Shown here: positions 37,522 to 51,200 of the stretch, piece by piece
How positions within the stretch are numbered: the first letter of the stretch is position 1
How the letters are laid out: each line of letters starts with the position of its first letter
Assembly: GCA_900239685.1 (NCBI GenBank)
Contig: OENT01000332.1
Coordinates: 62,001 to 126,000 of the forward strand
DNA from: Rotaria macrura
Taxonomy: Eukaryota; Rotifera; Eurotatoria; Philodinida; Philodinidae
Direction: 5' to 3'
DNA length: 64,000 bases
Notes under the pieces: generated by a model
Told to the model about the DNA's origin: nothing
Database searches by the model: none
The model's input: the letters and a program-made list of their open reading frames with translations, nothing else
Position numbers and translations under genes: made by a program

Positions 37522-39145
37522 TTAATTATTAGTATCGTCATTATAGTTTTCATTTCCATAGATGTCTAAGTGATGTTGTATCGGTCTCTTGGTTTTAAAA
37601 AGATCGATTGAACTTTCGTCTACTTGTTTTCCAAGTAGTTTTGTTTCTTCTTGATGCGTTTTATTAACAAGAATTGTTTTATCCAATAAATTTGATTCTA
37701 TCATTATTGTTTCAACTGTATTTATATTCGTAATTAATTTATCAGGTGTAATTTCATCGATGACAAGAGAATGTTGAATATGAAATGGACCAATACTTGT
37801 GCGACGTATTGCTTCCGACAGTGTACTTGTACGTAAACGCACACCAATATCGAGAATAACTTCTTTTAAATGAACTTCTTCTTCATTGATAACATACATT
37901 TCTAGTTCAAAATAAAAAACGACTAAGAAAAATAACTTTGTCTTCGATCAAGTGATTTCACATACCAATATCAAAAAGTGGTGCTTTAAAATTAAGTAAT
38001 TTAAGACCGTAAACGATGGGTGGTAGAGTATGATCTCGAGGTTTCCATAAGCCTCCCTTAGCTAATTCAAAACCAGCTTGAGTAAATGGACTGATTCCTG
38101 ACATTCTATTGTTAATTTTTTTTTGTTTTTGAAAACAAATGTCTTGAATTGAAAAATCAATAAACATAATCAACTTACTTGTACATCGATGCTTGAAAAC
38201 TACTTTGAATTAAAGCACAAACACGTTCAATTTTCGATCGATTTACATGTTCTAGCCAAAAGAAAATTCAAGTGTAACTTATAGAATGTATTAGAAGACG
38301 GTTTGTCTATTGGACAAAACAAAGTAGTGAATGTCTGAATGTATGTATGCAGAACAAAATAATTAGACTGAGATTAATGATTTAATGGGATGATAAAAAT
38401 GTATGATCCATTGAGTAACAGTTTTTCGTGACTACCTACTATATGTGCTTTTTTCGACAATAACACCATTAGCATCGAGTGTATTGGTTGATTCACCCAT
38501 TTTACCTTGTATATGATAACACTAATCATGCAAAGAAAAATCAAGCATATCATCTTTGAAAGAATAAATAAATTTACTCTCAACGGTTGACCATCCTTCA
38601 TCTGATCAAGACGTTTCGAGTCATCATTTATGCTTACCACTTTCAATACAAAAAGATAAATAGAGGAAAACAAAAAAAAAAACTTTACACATGTTGAAAA
38701 ATTATTTTTTTACTCTGCAATCCAGATGAAAAAGATTCTAATGGAAATATTGATTGAATATCGAAATCATCTGGCTGATAACGTGGACCCAGTGCTAAAA
38801 CGAAAAGTAGCACAAACAAAATTCATTCACTAGATTGTAGTTAGAATTCTATTTTAACCTTGTACCGTATCAGATAGTTCAACAGACGAAATAACTATTT
38901 CTTTTCCTGTTTGACTATCACGTACAACATCAACACGATTCATTGGTGGTCGACACGACATTTCATTGAAAGCTAGACAAGATCATTCGATCTGTTTTGT
39001 TCTACTTTATTCAAATGACACTACCTGATGCTAATCTTTGTTGTATTATAGTAAAAAAATGTTGCATCTTCATATCAGCTGGTTTGAATAGACAAGCAAT
39101 ACCACTCAATTTATCATATAACAGTTCTGCCGGTGATCGAAGCAT
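37522..39145 (-). CDS. Unrecognised 350-residue protein, eight exons
   Basis: Exons 39145-39025, 38972-38859, 38794-38714, 38639-38578, 38521-38440, 38251-38179, 38105-37966 and 37901-37522 all have GT-AG borders and join in one frame, which makes this a real gene. It begins MLRSPAELLYDKLSGIACLF, continues with EMSCRPPMNRVDVVRD, LGPRYQPDDFDIQSIFP and FELAKGGLWKPRDHTLPP, and ends in a low-complexity acidic tail (YGNENYNDDTNN). No signal peptide, membrane segment or catalytic motif stands out, so it is probably soluble and intracellular. Its presence among conserved core genes suggests it too is conserved, but I cannot name the family. Confidence 0.7.
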
Positions 39146-39573
39146 TTTCTTGAAAAACAAAAAAAAACACAAGCGAAACGTCAAGCATATTATTTCTATC
39201 TACGTTGTTGGATTGGTTTTTCTTTTATCAGTAAAAAATAATAAATGTATATTAAAAGTTCAAACTAGAGTACTTCAACTCATGACTGAACTTCGTTGTC
39301 AAAAATAAGCAAAAAAATAATAACTAGAAAGGATAAAGAGAAAATGAACAGCATGAGGAATAAAGAACTATATAAACTATACTATTTACTCACATGCATG
39401 TTCACATTCAATAGTGTAATTATATACAGAGAACGAATAAACGGAAAGAAAATAAGATTCAATATAGATATACAAATAAAAAAGAAAGAAACAGGAATTC
39501 ACACTCAAAAAAAATAAAATATATTTTTATGTACATAAAAATAAAAAAATAAACTCTGTCCGACTAGTGTATT

Positions 39574-42045
39574 CTACTGTTTCGATAGAGGAAAAACTTT
39601 ATTTACACGGCCTGTGCCTTTCGTTTGTTGACCAGAACGAAATATCAATCGAGTTCCTTCAAGTACATATTCACATCGACTTCGAAATCGAAATTTAACA
39701 ATAGCTTGTTTATTTGCATGCAATTCTTCCTGAAAAGTAAAAATTGATATTCAATAAATATGTATGTAGACGATAGGATCATTGAGAATCACATACTTTG
39801 TCCATTTCAATGATTAAAGCTGTTTGCCGAATATTTTCTATTTGAACGGTCGTTTCAAAACCTTTACGTATTGGTGTATTCGTATGATGCATTGAAAGAT
39901 AGATTTCAGCAATGAATTCAAAACATGCTTCAGGATTTGACGTTGATGAAACAAGTACCATACCCTAAGTTTGGTTAAGAATAAAATTATATTTAATCAT
40001 AAATCATATTGAAATAATTTACTTTGCGTAAACGACTGCCTCCTATATGAAGTAAACTGAGTGAAGCAGCCTGACCAGCACGAACGATTCGTCTTGGTAC
40101 TCTGTATCTTTGTATTGTTGTTATTTGAACAGGTACAAATGTACCGTCTAACAAAGGACCAACCAGATAGCTTTCTCCTTCTCGTATTGAACCACTAAAA
40201 AAGAAAAACAATAGTCAATTGGTAGATTGAATTTTTTGGATGTATCGTAATTACGTTCGTAATGTTCCACCGACTACAGCGGCGCCAGATTCATTGTTAC
40301 GATAGATTTCATCAATCTAACGTTTCAAACGAAAAGTAAAATCAAGAAGTAACAAAAAGAATAAATTCTAAACTGTATGAACATACTCGATATTCTACAG
40401 GTAATAATGAAAGTCTTTCTTGATCTTTCGGACTCAAACGAGGTGGAAGAATATTGAGAAATTTTTTCAATAAATCGATGTTTTCACCAGTAACACAAGA
40501 CACAGCAAATATTGGACATATACGTTTTTCGATAAACATATCAGCTGCCTTAGCAAGATCTTCTTCCTTCTCGACAACATAGGGTCGAAGTTGTGTCGAA
40601 CTATTCACATGTTTTAACAGATATGTTAAACAAGTAATTGTCTGTTGTATACTAGTTTTAGAACATAGATCTATTTTATTAATGACTATAAAGACTGGCA
40701 CATCCAACGATCGTGCATAGGAAAAATGTTCCCGTGTTGTATCAACTAAATTAGATGTGAACAAAAATAATAAGCATGTCTTGTTTTTCGTACTATCTCT
40801 GATCAATAACATACCAACACTTGATGGTGCATCAACACATAACATAGCAAAATCAGCAGCATGTGCAGCAAGACCGAATAAAGTTGTTTTCATATATTTT
40901 GTATGACCAGCAAGATCAATAAATGTAATGACTAACGAGTGAAATGAAAACATATTTCATTATTAAATAAATCATAGTTTATTTACTTTTCGTTGAACGA
41001 TTACAAATTTCGTTTGCTGTTCGACAACAACCATAATCGATGCTCTTCAAAATAAATAATAAAATAATGCCATGAAATCTTACGGTATGACATACCTGTC
41101 CTAGATTGTTAAATCCAAGAATTTCACGTGTTATGGATGATGTTCGGCCCGATTGAATTTCGTGTAAATGTCGAAATAAATTAAGTCGTGCTCGACCTCG
41201 TCCATTATCAAGCTCACTATGTGTACACACACCAATTAATGAACTCTTGCCACTGTCAACTGTGCCCAATACAGCAACACGTAGATCAATAAAATGTTGA
41301 TCATCAGGAACTTTCCTAACAAGTACTTCAACACTATGTCGATCGTTTTCTAAGTGACGTTCATGCAGTATTGTTATTGATGCACCCAATCTATCGGCCA
41401 TTTTTTTAAGCGTTGCTAATGATTCTTCTAATTCGTCTCTACTTACACCACTCAATGTGCCGCAGTCTTCAACACCTATCTCATATAGAGCTTCGCCTTG
41501 ACCTTCTTGCAATCTCCAGTTCATTTGAGTTATTAAATGCTCAAGACGCGAAGGATCAGGGTCAATTAATTTAAGTTTATACTCAATATTACCCTCTTGA
41601 GGCTAAGAAAAACGAAAAAAAAAAGCGTTTCGATTAAATTCATTCGAGAAGAATAACATTAAAAAAACAACAAACAAACCTCAGGTGGTAATCCGGTAAG
41701 AATGAATGGTGAACGAGGTACCTGCTCATGACCATCTTCATCATCGACATCACCAAATAAACTTGTCACATGATGATTGATCTAGATTTCAAAAAAATAA
41801 GTTCGCGAATAAATTACATCCAAGAACAAACATACTTTATTACAACTGTACGCAAATGGTTGATTGTTTATTAATGTAGGATCCTGATTAGACATCTGTA
41901 AAAGTACAATATAACTTAAGATTGTATCTTGACTATTCTCAAAGTTGATATTATATAAACCAAAGAAATTTGAAAATCTTTGTAATAGGGACGAAAGATG
42001 ATGAACTTCTGTGCTGGATTTTTTCTTTATGGTCGATGATGTCAT
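39574..42045 (-). CDS. GTPBP2: GTP-binding protein 2 (GTPBP2-type translational GTPase)
   Basis: Ten exons: 42045-41836, 41781-41680, 41602-41096, 41044-40987, 40931-40815, 40745-40387, 40316-40255, 40194-40023, 39964-39797 and 39729-39574. GTPase motifs are clear: G1 GTVDSGKSS, switch II DLAGHTKYMKT, G4 NKIDLC and G5-region SCVTGEN. LNLFRHLHEIQSGRTSS and RTANEIC favour GTPBP2 over GTPBP1. The N-terminal MNWRLQEGQGEALYEIGVEDCG and the C-terminal EF-Tu-like domains II/III (RAGQAASLSL, IRQTALI, FRFRSRCEYV) are complete. Two starts keep the frame: 42045 (636 aa) or 41895 (586 aa, just after an acceptor-like TTTTACAG). Human GTPBP2 has 602 aa. The family acts in rescue of stalled ribosomes (established). 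Confidence 0.93.
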
Positions 42046-42230
42046 TTTTCAAAATTTTCTAAGAAATTGTGAAATAACTAACTTTTACACGTCGACGTTT
42101 CACGTGACGTCCAAAAATTCAAATTATGAAAAGAGATATCATAGTAGTTCACTATTCATGACTGTTAGACTACTACTACTTTTACTGGTTAATTAGTAAT
42201 CATTTTTATTACCTTATTATATTAAGAAAC

Positions 42231-42325
42231 TATGGACTAGTTTCATGCAACTTCATTGATAAATATTTTCATTACTTTATTTCTAGTAATAAATGTAAGC
42301 AGTGATAAAGTTGCACGAAACTATG
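42231..42325. repeat. Imperfect inverted repeat between GTPBP2 and MRPS14
   Basis: TAGTTTCATGCAACTTCATT on the left is mirrored by AAAGTTGCACGAAACTATG on the right, with about four mismatches in 22 positions around a ~45-bp centre. Flanking TAATAA-rich sequence on both sides extends a weaker symmetry to about 42186-42384. It may be a decayed MITE. It lies in the 5' flank of GTPBP2 and downstream of MRPS14. Confidence 0.4.
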
Positions 42326-42597
42326 TAAGAAATAATAATAATAAGTAATAAAATCATTACTTTTATTACTCATTACCGTTAACTTGTAATTTACCAACTC
42401 TGGTAACAATGCTAAGAAATTTTCAATCATTTACATGCAAATATCTCATTCAGATAAGTCGTCTAGTACTGATATGATTGTATCCCTTTCATTATCAACA
42501 TGTCCTTGTATCAATACATGATTGCATGTTTAACAGGGAAAAAACAAAGTCAAATGAAAGCGATGAAAAACAAAGAATACAAAAGAATGAAATAAAT

Positions 42598-43590
42598 CTA
42601 AGGATCTTCGCGAATGATGCGTCGCTCACGACTCATCATTTCAGTATTTTGTCTTGTATATCGATCGAATGTTGTACGCATAACACCTGCCATTTGATTG
42701 TAATCAGCAAAACGACGCCACATAATACGACCTAGACGATATTGTTCAATAACACCCCATTGACGAGACCTGAAAATATTCGAGAAAACCAGTAAATAGA
42801 AAACCCTTTTGATCTAATGACAATCTGAATAGTATATTTACGTTAGGGCGCAACGATTCCATCGCCACCATGGTTGAGTTTCATTTGTAAATGTTGAAAA
42901 TTCTTCCTCTCGACAATAATTCTATTATAAACAGGCAAAAACGAAAAACAAAAATATAAGTTCACACAAAAAAAAACATAAGAGCATGTAGCTTTTACCT
43001 TGAATGAATCGGGAAAGATCATGTTTTTTCGTAGGGTTTGATAGCGAAATCGTTCAGGCCAATATTTTCGAATAAGTGTACGCCGTTTTATGTCTCTCAA
43101 CATCATTCGACCTGGATAACCAACGAGTTTAGTACGTGATGGTTGATCAATATTGATTACACCACTGGCAGGTGTCAGAAGTGGTAACTATACGGCAAAT
43201 ACAACAAAAAAACCAATTCTTTCTAAACTCATCTTTTTTCAATACATTTAACATCAAGAAAGCAAAATAGGTCTCAGTGAAATTTTATCGAAACGGGAAC
43301 ATGTCATTCGTTAGTGTTCAAGTTAGAAAAGATTTTCTTCACGAAATAAATTCGAGGCGCTCGATCGATCTCGAAGAGAACTCAGCATTGAAAATTTTCA
43401 TGTAATATACACCCGGCAACTGTTTAATAGATTCAATTTGCTTTTACGAATTTCAAATTATTGAGACAATCAGGAATCGTATTCATGTTATTTTTATTTT
43501 TTGATAATATTCTAATCGACATTAGTATACCTGATTCGTCAACATATTCAGTCGAAGACTTCGTTGTACTTGACAAAGTAAGAATGACAT
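42598..43590 (-). CDS. MRPS14: Mitochondrial small-subunit ribosomal protein uS14m
   Basis: Four exons: 43590-43531, 43187-42999, 42921-42842 and 42769-42598, in frame for 166 residues. Exon 2 carries LRDIKRRTLIRKYWPERFR and the LRKNMIFP block. The exon 3-4 junction gives NRCALTSRQWGV followed by YRLGRIMWRRFADYNQMAGV, matching the conserved uS14 segment NRC--TSRPRGV ... RL-RI-FR-LA--G-L-G. Family members bind 16S-type rRNA in the small-subunit head. The first exon is Leu/Arg/Gln-rich without acidic residues, as expected for a mitochondrial presequence. The C-terminus is ~25 residues longer than in human. The intron after exon 1 is 343 bp; the others are 72-77 bp. Confidence 0.9.
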
Positions 43591-43789
43591 CTAAAACAAT
43601 GAGAGATTAACAATCTAAAGAATTGTCAAATGTTCAATGCACCATGCACCATTATATCTTTATTTGAAATATTGCAAATAAAAAATTGACTTTCACCATA
43701 GACACCCAATAACTACTATTACTGAGCGTATAAAAAAATGTTAAAAATACTATTGAAAAAAGGAAACGATCATTTCACCAAAAAAAGAA

Positions 43790-44884
43790 TTATTTGACAT
43801 GAGCAAAAAGTGCAATCAGTGGACCAGTCATAGGTACAGATTGTATGCGTTGAAAACCGGCTTGAAATAATAATTGTTCATATTCATGTTGTGTTGCATC
43901 ATAACCAACACCATCACCACATTCGACTGCCATCGATATACTTGTCGACAATGTTGTGATGTTTCGACGATCTTTATCAATCATTTTTTCGATAACTAAT
44001 AATGTACCATTACCGCCGCTTATTTCAACTTTATCTTTCAATAATTTGTAAACTTTGTCAATTAAATATTGCCTCTGATCATATGACCAATCATGAAGAA
44101 TGTACTTGAGAGAGACAAGATCAATACATTTCGTACTCTTGATTATTTCATTTGGCCAAGAGTCGTCGAAAAAATTTCCAGCAACATATTGAACATTGCT
44201 ATGATCGGTATTAATTGACGAAGCATAATGTGTAAGTTCAGGTAAATCAAGACTAAATGCATTGATATGTGGATATCGTTTTGTTATTGTACGACTCAAA
44301 TCACCTAATGAACCACCGATATCAAGTAATGTTGAATATGATGTAAAATCGACATGATCACATAGTTCATTGATTGTACAACGTGTAAATGATGACATTA
44401 TTCGAGCAAAGAATATCATCGGATCATGTTTTTGTTCGAATGTTGACCAAAGTAATAATTGTTCATTGCTATCTTCACTTGTTCTCGTACCATATTGTAA
44501 TGTTTCATTAAGACGAAGAAAAAATGAATATTGACGACGATGATCCCAAACACCAATACCTAAGCCGACGTAGTTTTGTCGTGATGAAACAAGATATGTG
44601 CGTGTTACTTGTGTACATTCATAACGATCTACATTTGAACATCGTTTAAGTAAACGAAGATAAACAAGATATGATAACATAGCTGATGATATATTAAATT
44701 TTTTCAATTCTTCATATGATAAAGAACCGGCTGGCGATTCATCGATCATAGTAAATAGATCGTGTCGAATAGCAACGAAGAGCACTTGAGAACGAACAAA
44801 AGAACATATTGTATGTTTTAATAATGCATCGAATGTAGTTAACAATTGATTTGAGTTATCATCAATGTACGATGATAAATACAT
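43790..44884 (-). CDS. SAM-dependent O-methyltransferase (ASMT/COMT-like), intronless
   Basis: An uninterrupted frame of 364 residues. The N-terminal ~100 residues fit the helical dimerisation domain of this class (FVRSQVLFVAIRHDLF, then a winged-helix SYEELKKFNIS). The C-terminal Rossmann part has motif I LLDIGGSLGDLSRTI, the acidic SAM-ribose site SLDLPELTHY, the GNFFDDSWP segment, the LKYILHDWSYDQ motif with the expected catalytic His, and LLVIEKMID. Plant COMT, animal ASMT and microbial polyketide methyltransferases share this layout; the acceptor cannot be told from sequence. It differs from all its neighbours in lacking introns, and its closest relatives may be bacterial or fungal (inference). 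It lies 200 bp upstream of MRPS14 on the same strand. Confidence 0.85.
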   Translation of the reverse strand: MYLSSYIDDNSNQLLTTFDALLKHTICSFVRSQVLFVAIRHDLFTMIDESPAGSLSYEELKKFNISSAMLSYLVYLRLLKRCSNVDRYECTQVTRTYLVSSRQNYVGLGIGVWDHRRQYSFFLRLNETLQYGTRTSEDSNEQLLLWSTFEQKHDPMIFFARIMSSFTRCTINELCDHVDFTSYSTLLDIGGSLGDLSRTITKRYPHINAFSLDLPELTHYASSINTDHSNVQYVAGNFFDDSWPNEIIKSTKCIDLVSLKYILHDWSYDQRQYLIDKVYKLLKDKVEISGGNGTLLVIEKMIDKDRRNITTLSTSISMAVECGDGVGYDATQHEYEQLLFQAGFQRIQSVPMTGPLIALFAHVK

Positions 44885-45298
44885 TGAAGAAATAATCTAA
44901 ATAAAATGCAATAATTAAGTCTATTCATTGAAGAACTCTTTGATTTATCGGAAAAATATTCATACAATAAAGCATCTAACCGCAACAATGTATAAATTCA
45001 AAACTACGTAGAATTGGCGCTAGTAACGTTGGAAGAGTAAAATCAAAGCATATGACAGAAAAGACAACATATGGCATTGGCATACATAAGAAAATTGTTT
45101 TTTCAATCAATAGAGAGAAGAAAACCGAGGTACAAGAAGAATACTCATTTCATTGGTTGACGTAGATATTATCTTCAATAGGCGTCTGCTAAGGTGTCGC
45201 TAGAATAAGACTGATATATATATATTTTTTTATTGATCAAAATATTCAATAAACATGATGACAATCGAAAACTATCGTTCATAGAATTTTCAGAATCG

Positions 45299-48200
45299 CT
45301 ACGGATTTATGGTGCGTCGTTGAAATTTCGGAAGACTTTCTAAAAATCGGCCGAGCAACGTTTTTTTATTAGTTTCTTTTGAAGATGCATTAATCTTAGT
45401 TTGTAAAAGAATCTAAAAGATGAAATAAAATAAAATTTTCCATGATGAATTATTTCGATCTATTGATTTTTACATGTTCATATTTGACACTAATGCGAGG
45501 TAGAAGTATGCATAATTTTTCATCATACACAACATGTGTTAGTAAGCCCGGTAAATCTAATGGTGAAGTAAAATCATCAATCAGTGTCTGATGATGTTGC
45601 GAACTTCGAAGAACGAGTATTTTTGTTTCAGTAATATTCTTTGTGATAAATGAAAATTATTCAAGAATTTTGTTTTTTTGAAATAAATTTATCACGTAAC
45701 TTACTATTGGCTTAAGACCACATTGACCATATTTAGTTTGAATAAAGCACGGACCAGTATAAATCAATGATGAAATAATATTTTGTAATTGACCTAGAAA
45801 GAAGAAATTATTTAAACAGTAAGTCAGACAATTCTACTAAGAAATGGAATGGATAGGTGTTGATCGAATTGTTTAAGTCTTGAGATATTTTACAAGAAGA
45901 AAAAAAAACATCATCATGGTCAATATGTAAAACCAATCATTATTTCAAATAGCACACAGCAATATTGAATATACATGCATATATTTTCAAAATAACTTAT
46001 TAATGAAAGAGTTTGACAAGATTTGATTCCGACTTGATTAAAAGACAAGTCGAATTTATCGAATACTTTTGAAATAGTGAGAATAAATGTGAAATTATTA
46101 TATACCTTGTACGAGTATAAGTTCATGAGACGAATAGATGATTTTATGCTCAATTAAGTATGATTCGGGAATAAGAAATGCATCCTTTAAATTGCCATAG
46201 ATATGATGACGTTGATTGTCAGTTGCGTTGTATGACTAAAATAGTTCTATTAAATTCTTTTTAATACTATATCATAGAGAGTCAGCAGACCGTTGTCTTT
46301 AAATATTCATACATGACATTTTCGGCTAGTTGTAGTGCGGTATAATGCCAGATTTTTTCTAAAATTCGTAAATGATTAAATCGTTCAACAAGAACGATAA
46401 GATCATTTGATTTTAAATACCAAACCTGAAATAGATCAATTTCGTTTTAAAACTTTTTATTGTTATCTATCCATCTAATTTTCTTACAAGAGTATTTGTT
46501 ATACATTTACATGTTTCCGTATGCTTTTGTCCATTAAGTAGATCGATATGACCGATAACATCACTTGGTGCATGTAACAATCGATAGATTATAGTCGATT
46601 CATTAGTTGGGAAAAAATGAAGTATAGAATCGTTCATATTAAGTTGAGAAAGAATATTTCCATTAGCATCCAATGCATTATTTATATTGTCAAAAAGAAA
46701 ATGCTTATGTTCATCTTCATCACCATCATCAGATAATTGAAATAAATCTTCATTTAATAAAGCATTCTTATCGATAATATCTATTTTTTCAACGTCAGTG
46801 TGACATTGATGACAGAGATAATTATCCATCTGAGATCGATTCATTGACTTGAATTCATTAGATTTTTTATAAGTATAATTTGAACTTTCAATAAAAGAAT
46901 ATGAATCATTTTTCGATTGTGCATCTTCATACGAAGACGAATTATTTTCTTGATTATGATGAAAATTTTCGATTGATAAAGCATCTTGATATTTTGGCAT
47001 GTTTCTTATTGTCTAGGCATGAAAAATTCAAAAAGAAAAATATAATTTCAAGAATAAGTTATATTCCATACCTCAACATAACCGGCTGTAATAAAGAATA
47101 ATGCTTGACAATCATTATTTACTTTGTAAATATATTCATTTAATGAAAATGATTTCACATGAAGACGACTTAGAACATATTCAAATACATCGGGATCGTG
47201 AAGCCATGGAAATACATATAAAAAATTGAACTAGAATCCGTAGGAGTATGGAACGTTCAAAAATAAATTAACTCGAATACGAAAGTTGAAAAAATAAAAC
47301 ATGTATACTCCTCGTATTTTTACCGTAATTAAATATGTATTCTTGCATGTTCAAGTTAAGTGCATGACTATAGCATCTAGACTCAAATTTATTGTCGATG
47401 TGAAATTTTCTAATGATTATTAAAGAACACAATGCTTAATTTCAATATTTATTAGTAGATTTGATGTGAGAAGATGTTTACACTATAGAGATTTTCAGCT
47501 TTTGTGTTCGACTATGAAAAAACATACGTACTGGAATAGGAAAGAATAAAATTGGCGGAACCAATTCTGTATGAAGACGTTTGTTAATACTCTAAATATT
47601 CAAATAAGTAAGTATATTATTTCTAAATCGATCAATAAAAAGTAGGTCAACCTCCGTGATTCGATCAGCTTCATTTTTGCCTATCAATCCTTTGTTGGTC
47701 ATATGATGAATCTAATCCGGACAAGATCAGGAATACAAACAATAATGAATTCATTGAAAAATAACCGTATTTTTAGAATAGTTGAGTAGTTTTTGAATTG
47801 CTGCACGTGTTTTAACACTTGCTGAAATATTAGGATGTTCAGTTTGAATAAAAGCTAAAATAGAATGAATGCTATTTAGTCTATTAGTAACGAATAATAT
47901 TACTTAATTCATCGATAAATTCATCTCGTCGTCTTATTGAATCTTTATAGAAATGATTTCGAATTCGATCGATTTCAATAATACGATGTAGTTTAGAAAG
48001 TACATCGTCTTCACTTAATATATATGCTTTACATAATTCAAGTGAAAGTGTTACATAACGATTTGCTATACGTTCAAGAACAATATTCAAATTAGATGTT
48101 AAAAACTATGAAGAAAAAGAATTAAGTAAAGTATAATCGAGAAAATTCATACTTCAACTGTTCGAAGAAGACGTATTATTTGAATCATAATAAGAATTTG

Positions 48201-51200
48201 CATCGTAGACCAAACTTGACTAGAAATACATTGAGAACAAATCAAATAGTAATATTCAAAAATAATTTCAACATTGACTAGTATTAAAAGAATGAATTCA
48301 ATACGATAATTAATCCATGTTCGAAAATAAATCCGTATACCCAATGTGTAAATCTATGATAAAAATAATCGAAAAAATTTAAAATATTTAACAATACACA
48401 CAATTAAACCTTGATGATAAATTCAAGTAGATAAATAATCATACAAATGCTTTGAATAATAGTTAGAACTAGATTAACTCGGTTTGGAATGTGTAGTATA
48501 GATCGAATGAATGCTAATATCACCTAAAAATATAATTATATGTCGACGAAAACTAAAACAATTTTAAAGTACAAACATTAATAACAACGATAAATATGAT
48601 AAATAGATTCATTCGTCTATGATTGAGCATATTGATATAAAATAATCGCCATTTATTATGAAGCATCTTTGAATAGTTTCTTCGATCATTGCGAATAGAA
48701 ATATGCAAACTTTCAACTAATGATTTCTTTCAAATAAAAAAAAAATTCACATGCAAAGTTAAACATTCTTGTGGAATAAATAATGTATAATGTTTTTCAA
48801 AAACATAACTCTAAGAAGCATATTACGCTGATTCTCACTAGACAATAGTACGTAGAAACAGTAAATTTCCAACATCGAATTTCAATGGTTCCGAACTATT
48901 GATAATAATGTATCGATAGATGTATATGAAATGCGACATGTCAACATTCCATATACGCAATACGACTCGTGATATCACTGTCATCAAAAGATTTCACAAA
49001 AGAAAGACGGTAAAAAAGTAATAATTTAATTTGAGAAACCGATAGTATGATAGCTCATCGAATGTTTTGCTTTAAATCGGAGGTCAAGAAGTTCTTTTTC
49101 ACTTTTGACATAGTAGAATTTGTTTTCTTACCAAATATTTCCATATAAAATCAAATGTTCGTGGTCTAAATAAAATACATTTATCAATGACACTAATAGT
49201 TAAACTTTTCTTGCCTATAATAATATTTGAGTTGATCAATACTAATATATTTATCTTTTCTATCGATTGCAAAATCACATAGAGACGATAAAATACGAAC
49301 AGCTTCCGTTGAAATTTCATAATCTCTATACTGTCGCCAGAAACTGGTCTAAAAATAGATGTAAAAAGAAAAAATCAATTTGAACATGATTAAATTACGA
49401 CAAACTTTTTGAATGTTAATTATACGAATTCTTGCATCTTCAAATAAATCATCATATTCTATTTGATTGAATTCGATTGATATTAATCGATGACAACGAG
49501 AACATTGCATGTTGCGGTCAACGAAACTACTAGCCCTAATACCATTATTGATTCTATTATGTGCAGCAGCATGAGGATTTTCAATAAGAAAATTTTTCTC
49601 AATAAATATCCAATCAGCATTGGCTAAATATTTATTCGTTTTTAATAATCGAATTTTTTCCTTGATCACAGTACGTAGTGAATCGATACATTGTGCCATA
49701 TAGAGATATTTTGTTTCAGATAGTTTTGTGAAATCTAACTTTGTTTTCAATGAAAAAAAAATGCATGCAAATAGAACGTTTTAAGACGATTGACATACTT
49801 AATATTTTCAGTAGAACAGAATAAGTAGAGTTTATACAACTGGAGAGAAATACAATAATCGTCATATATATCATGATATGATACTAGACAGATTGTAGTT
49901 TTGCTTTTTCTCATTAGAACAACAAAGAATATTCTAATTTCGTTACTTTGAATTTCGTTGAATTATAAGGAATAAGTTGTTTGTCAGCAAGTTCGAATTC
50001 ACTTGCTAGTGCTAAACTAAGAATCAAGCATGTTGACCCTTTAGAATCACCCCATGTCGCTAGGAGACATTCTTTCCATGATAAATGACAATTTTGACAT
50101 AGTTTAATACTCAACGTTAGTATGAGGATCATCGTAAACCTATGAATAATAACAATAGACAAAGTCTTCTCTATATTGTACTATGAAAATACCTGACAAT
50201 GTAACAAATTAGATAATCGATAACTAAACAGCAACATGTTTTGTTTTGTTTTTTTTCAATGAAATTTTATTTACAAATATTTTTTAGGCTTACTAGCAAG
50301 TCCAATTTCAAGAACAATAGTATTGCCTCTAAATAATATTTTCATATTTGGCTTTGTTAATTCAGCGATACTCTAAAAAGAAAATGTTCTCTTTGTTCAT
50401 GATTAACATTAAGTTAAAGTAAATCTATTGAAATACTAATGCAGCAAGTATGTATACGATTGTATTGCTAATCAATACTAACATATCCCAAAATCTGAAA
50501 TCAAGTAGATACATGATAAATATTACATTCACATTCAACAGGCATACTTTTCCATAAATATTGCTGCTTCTGAACTGATTGCTGTTTTATAATTTGATAG
50601 TATGAGACCAAGAACAACAATTGCAATAATACCAGACGAGTATAATTGTTCACCTATGAAACGAACGGTTTGAATAGAATTTTCAATTGTCTATTAGGAT
50701 TTATGAGAATCATGACTTACATAACCAATAGAGCATGTAAGGTATCGCAGTAGTTATGGTAACTTCACTAATTGGATCATCGTAAAAATAAGGTAAAGCA
50801 ACAATTTCTAATACACCAGCAACACCACCAAAGCCAATACCACCGACTACAGCTATAGCTATTGTTTTAAAAAATTTCAATGCTAAAATTCAATTATATT
50901 GCTAGTCATTCCTATTTGTTTTTCATCGCAAACGATAGAAGCATTTCATACCGTGCCAAACTTGCTTGTTGACAACAAAAGGTTTTATGACATTGAATAG
51001 GATGATTGCTAGACAGTTATTGATCATGGCTTCACCTTCGAGAATAATACTTAATCGTTTTGTTTTTCCATAATCTATCTAAATCAAAGTCGAATTCGTA
51101 TTACAGAAACTAAAACGATAAACCTGTTTGATGCATAAGTGTTATAGGTCTAGTTACACTTAGAATAATACCCAACATTAAACATTGAGGAAAAGTCCAT

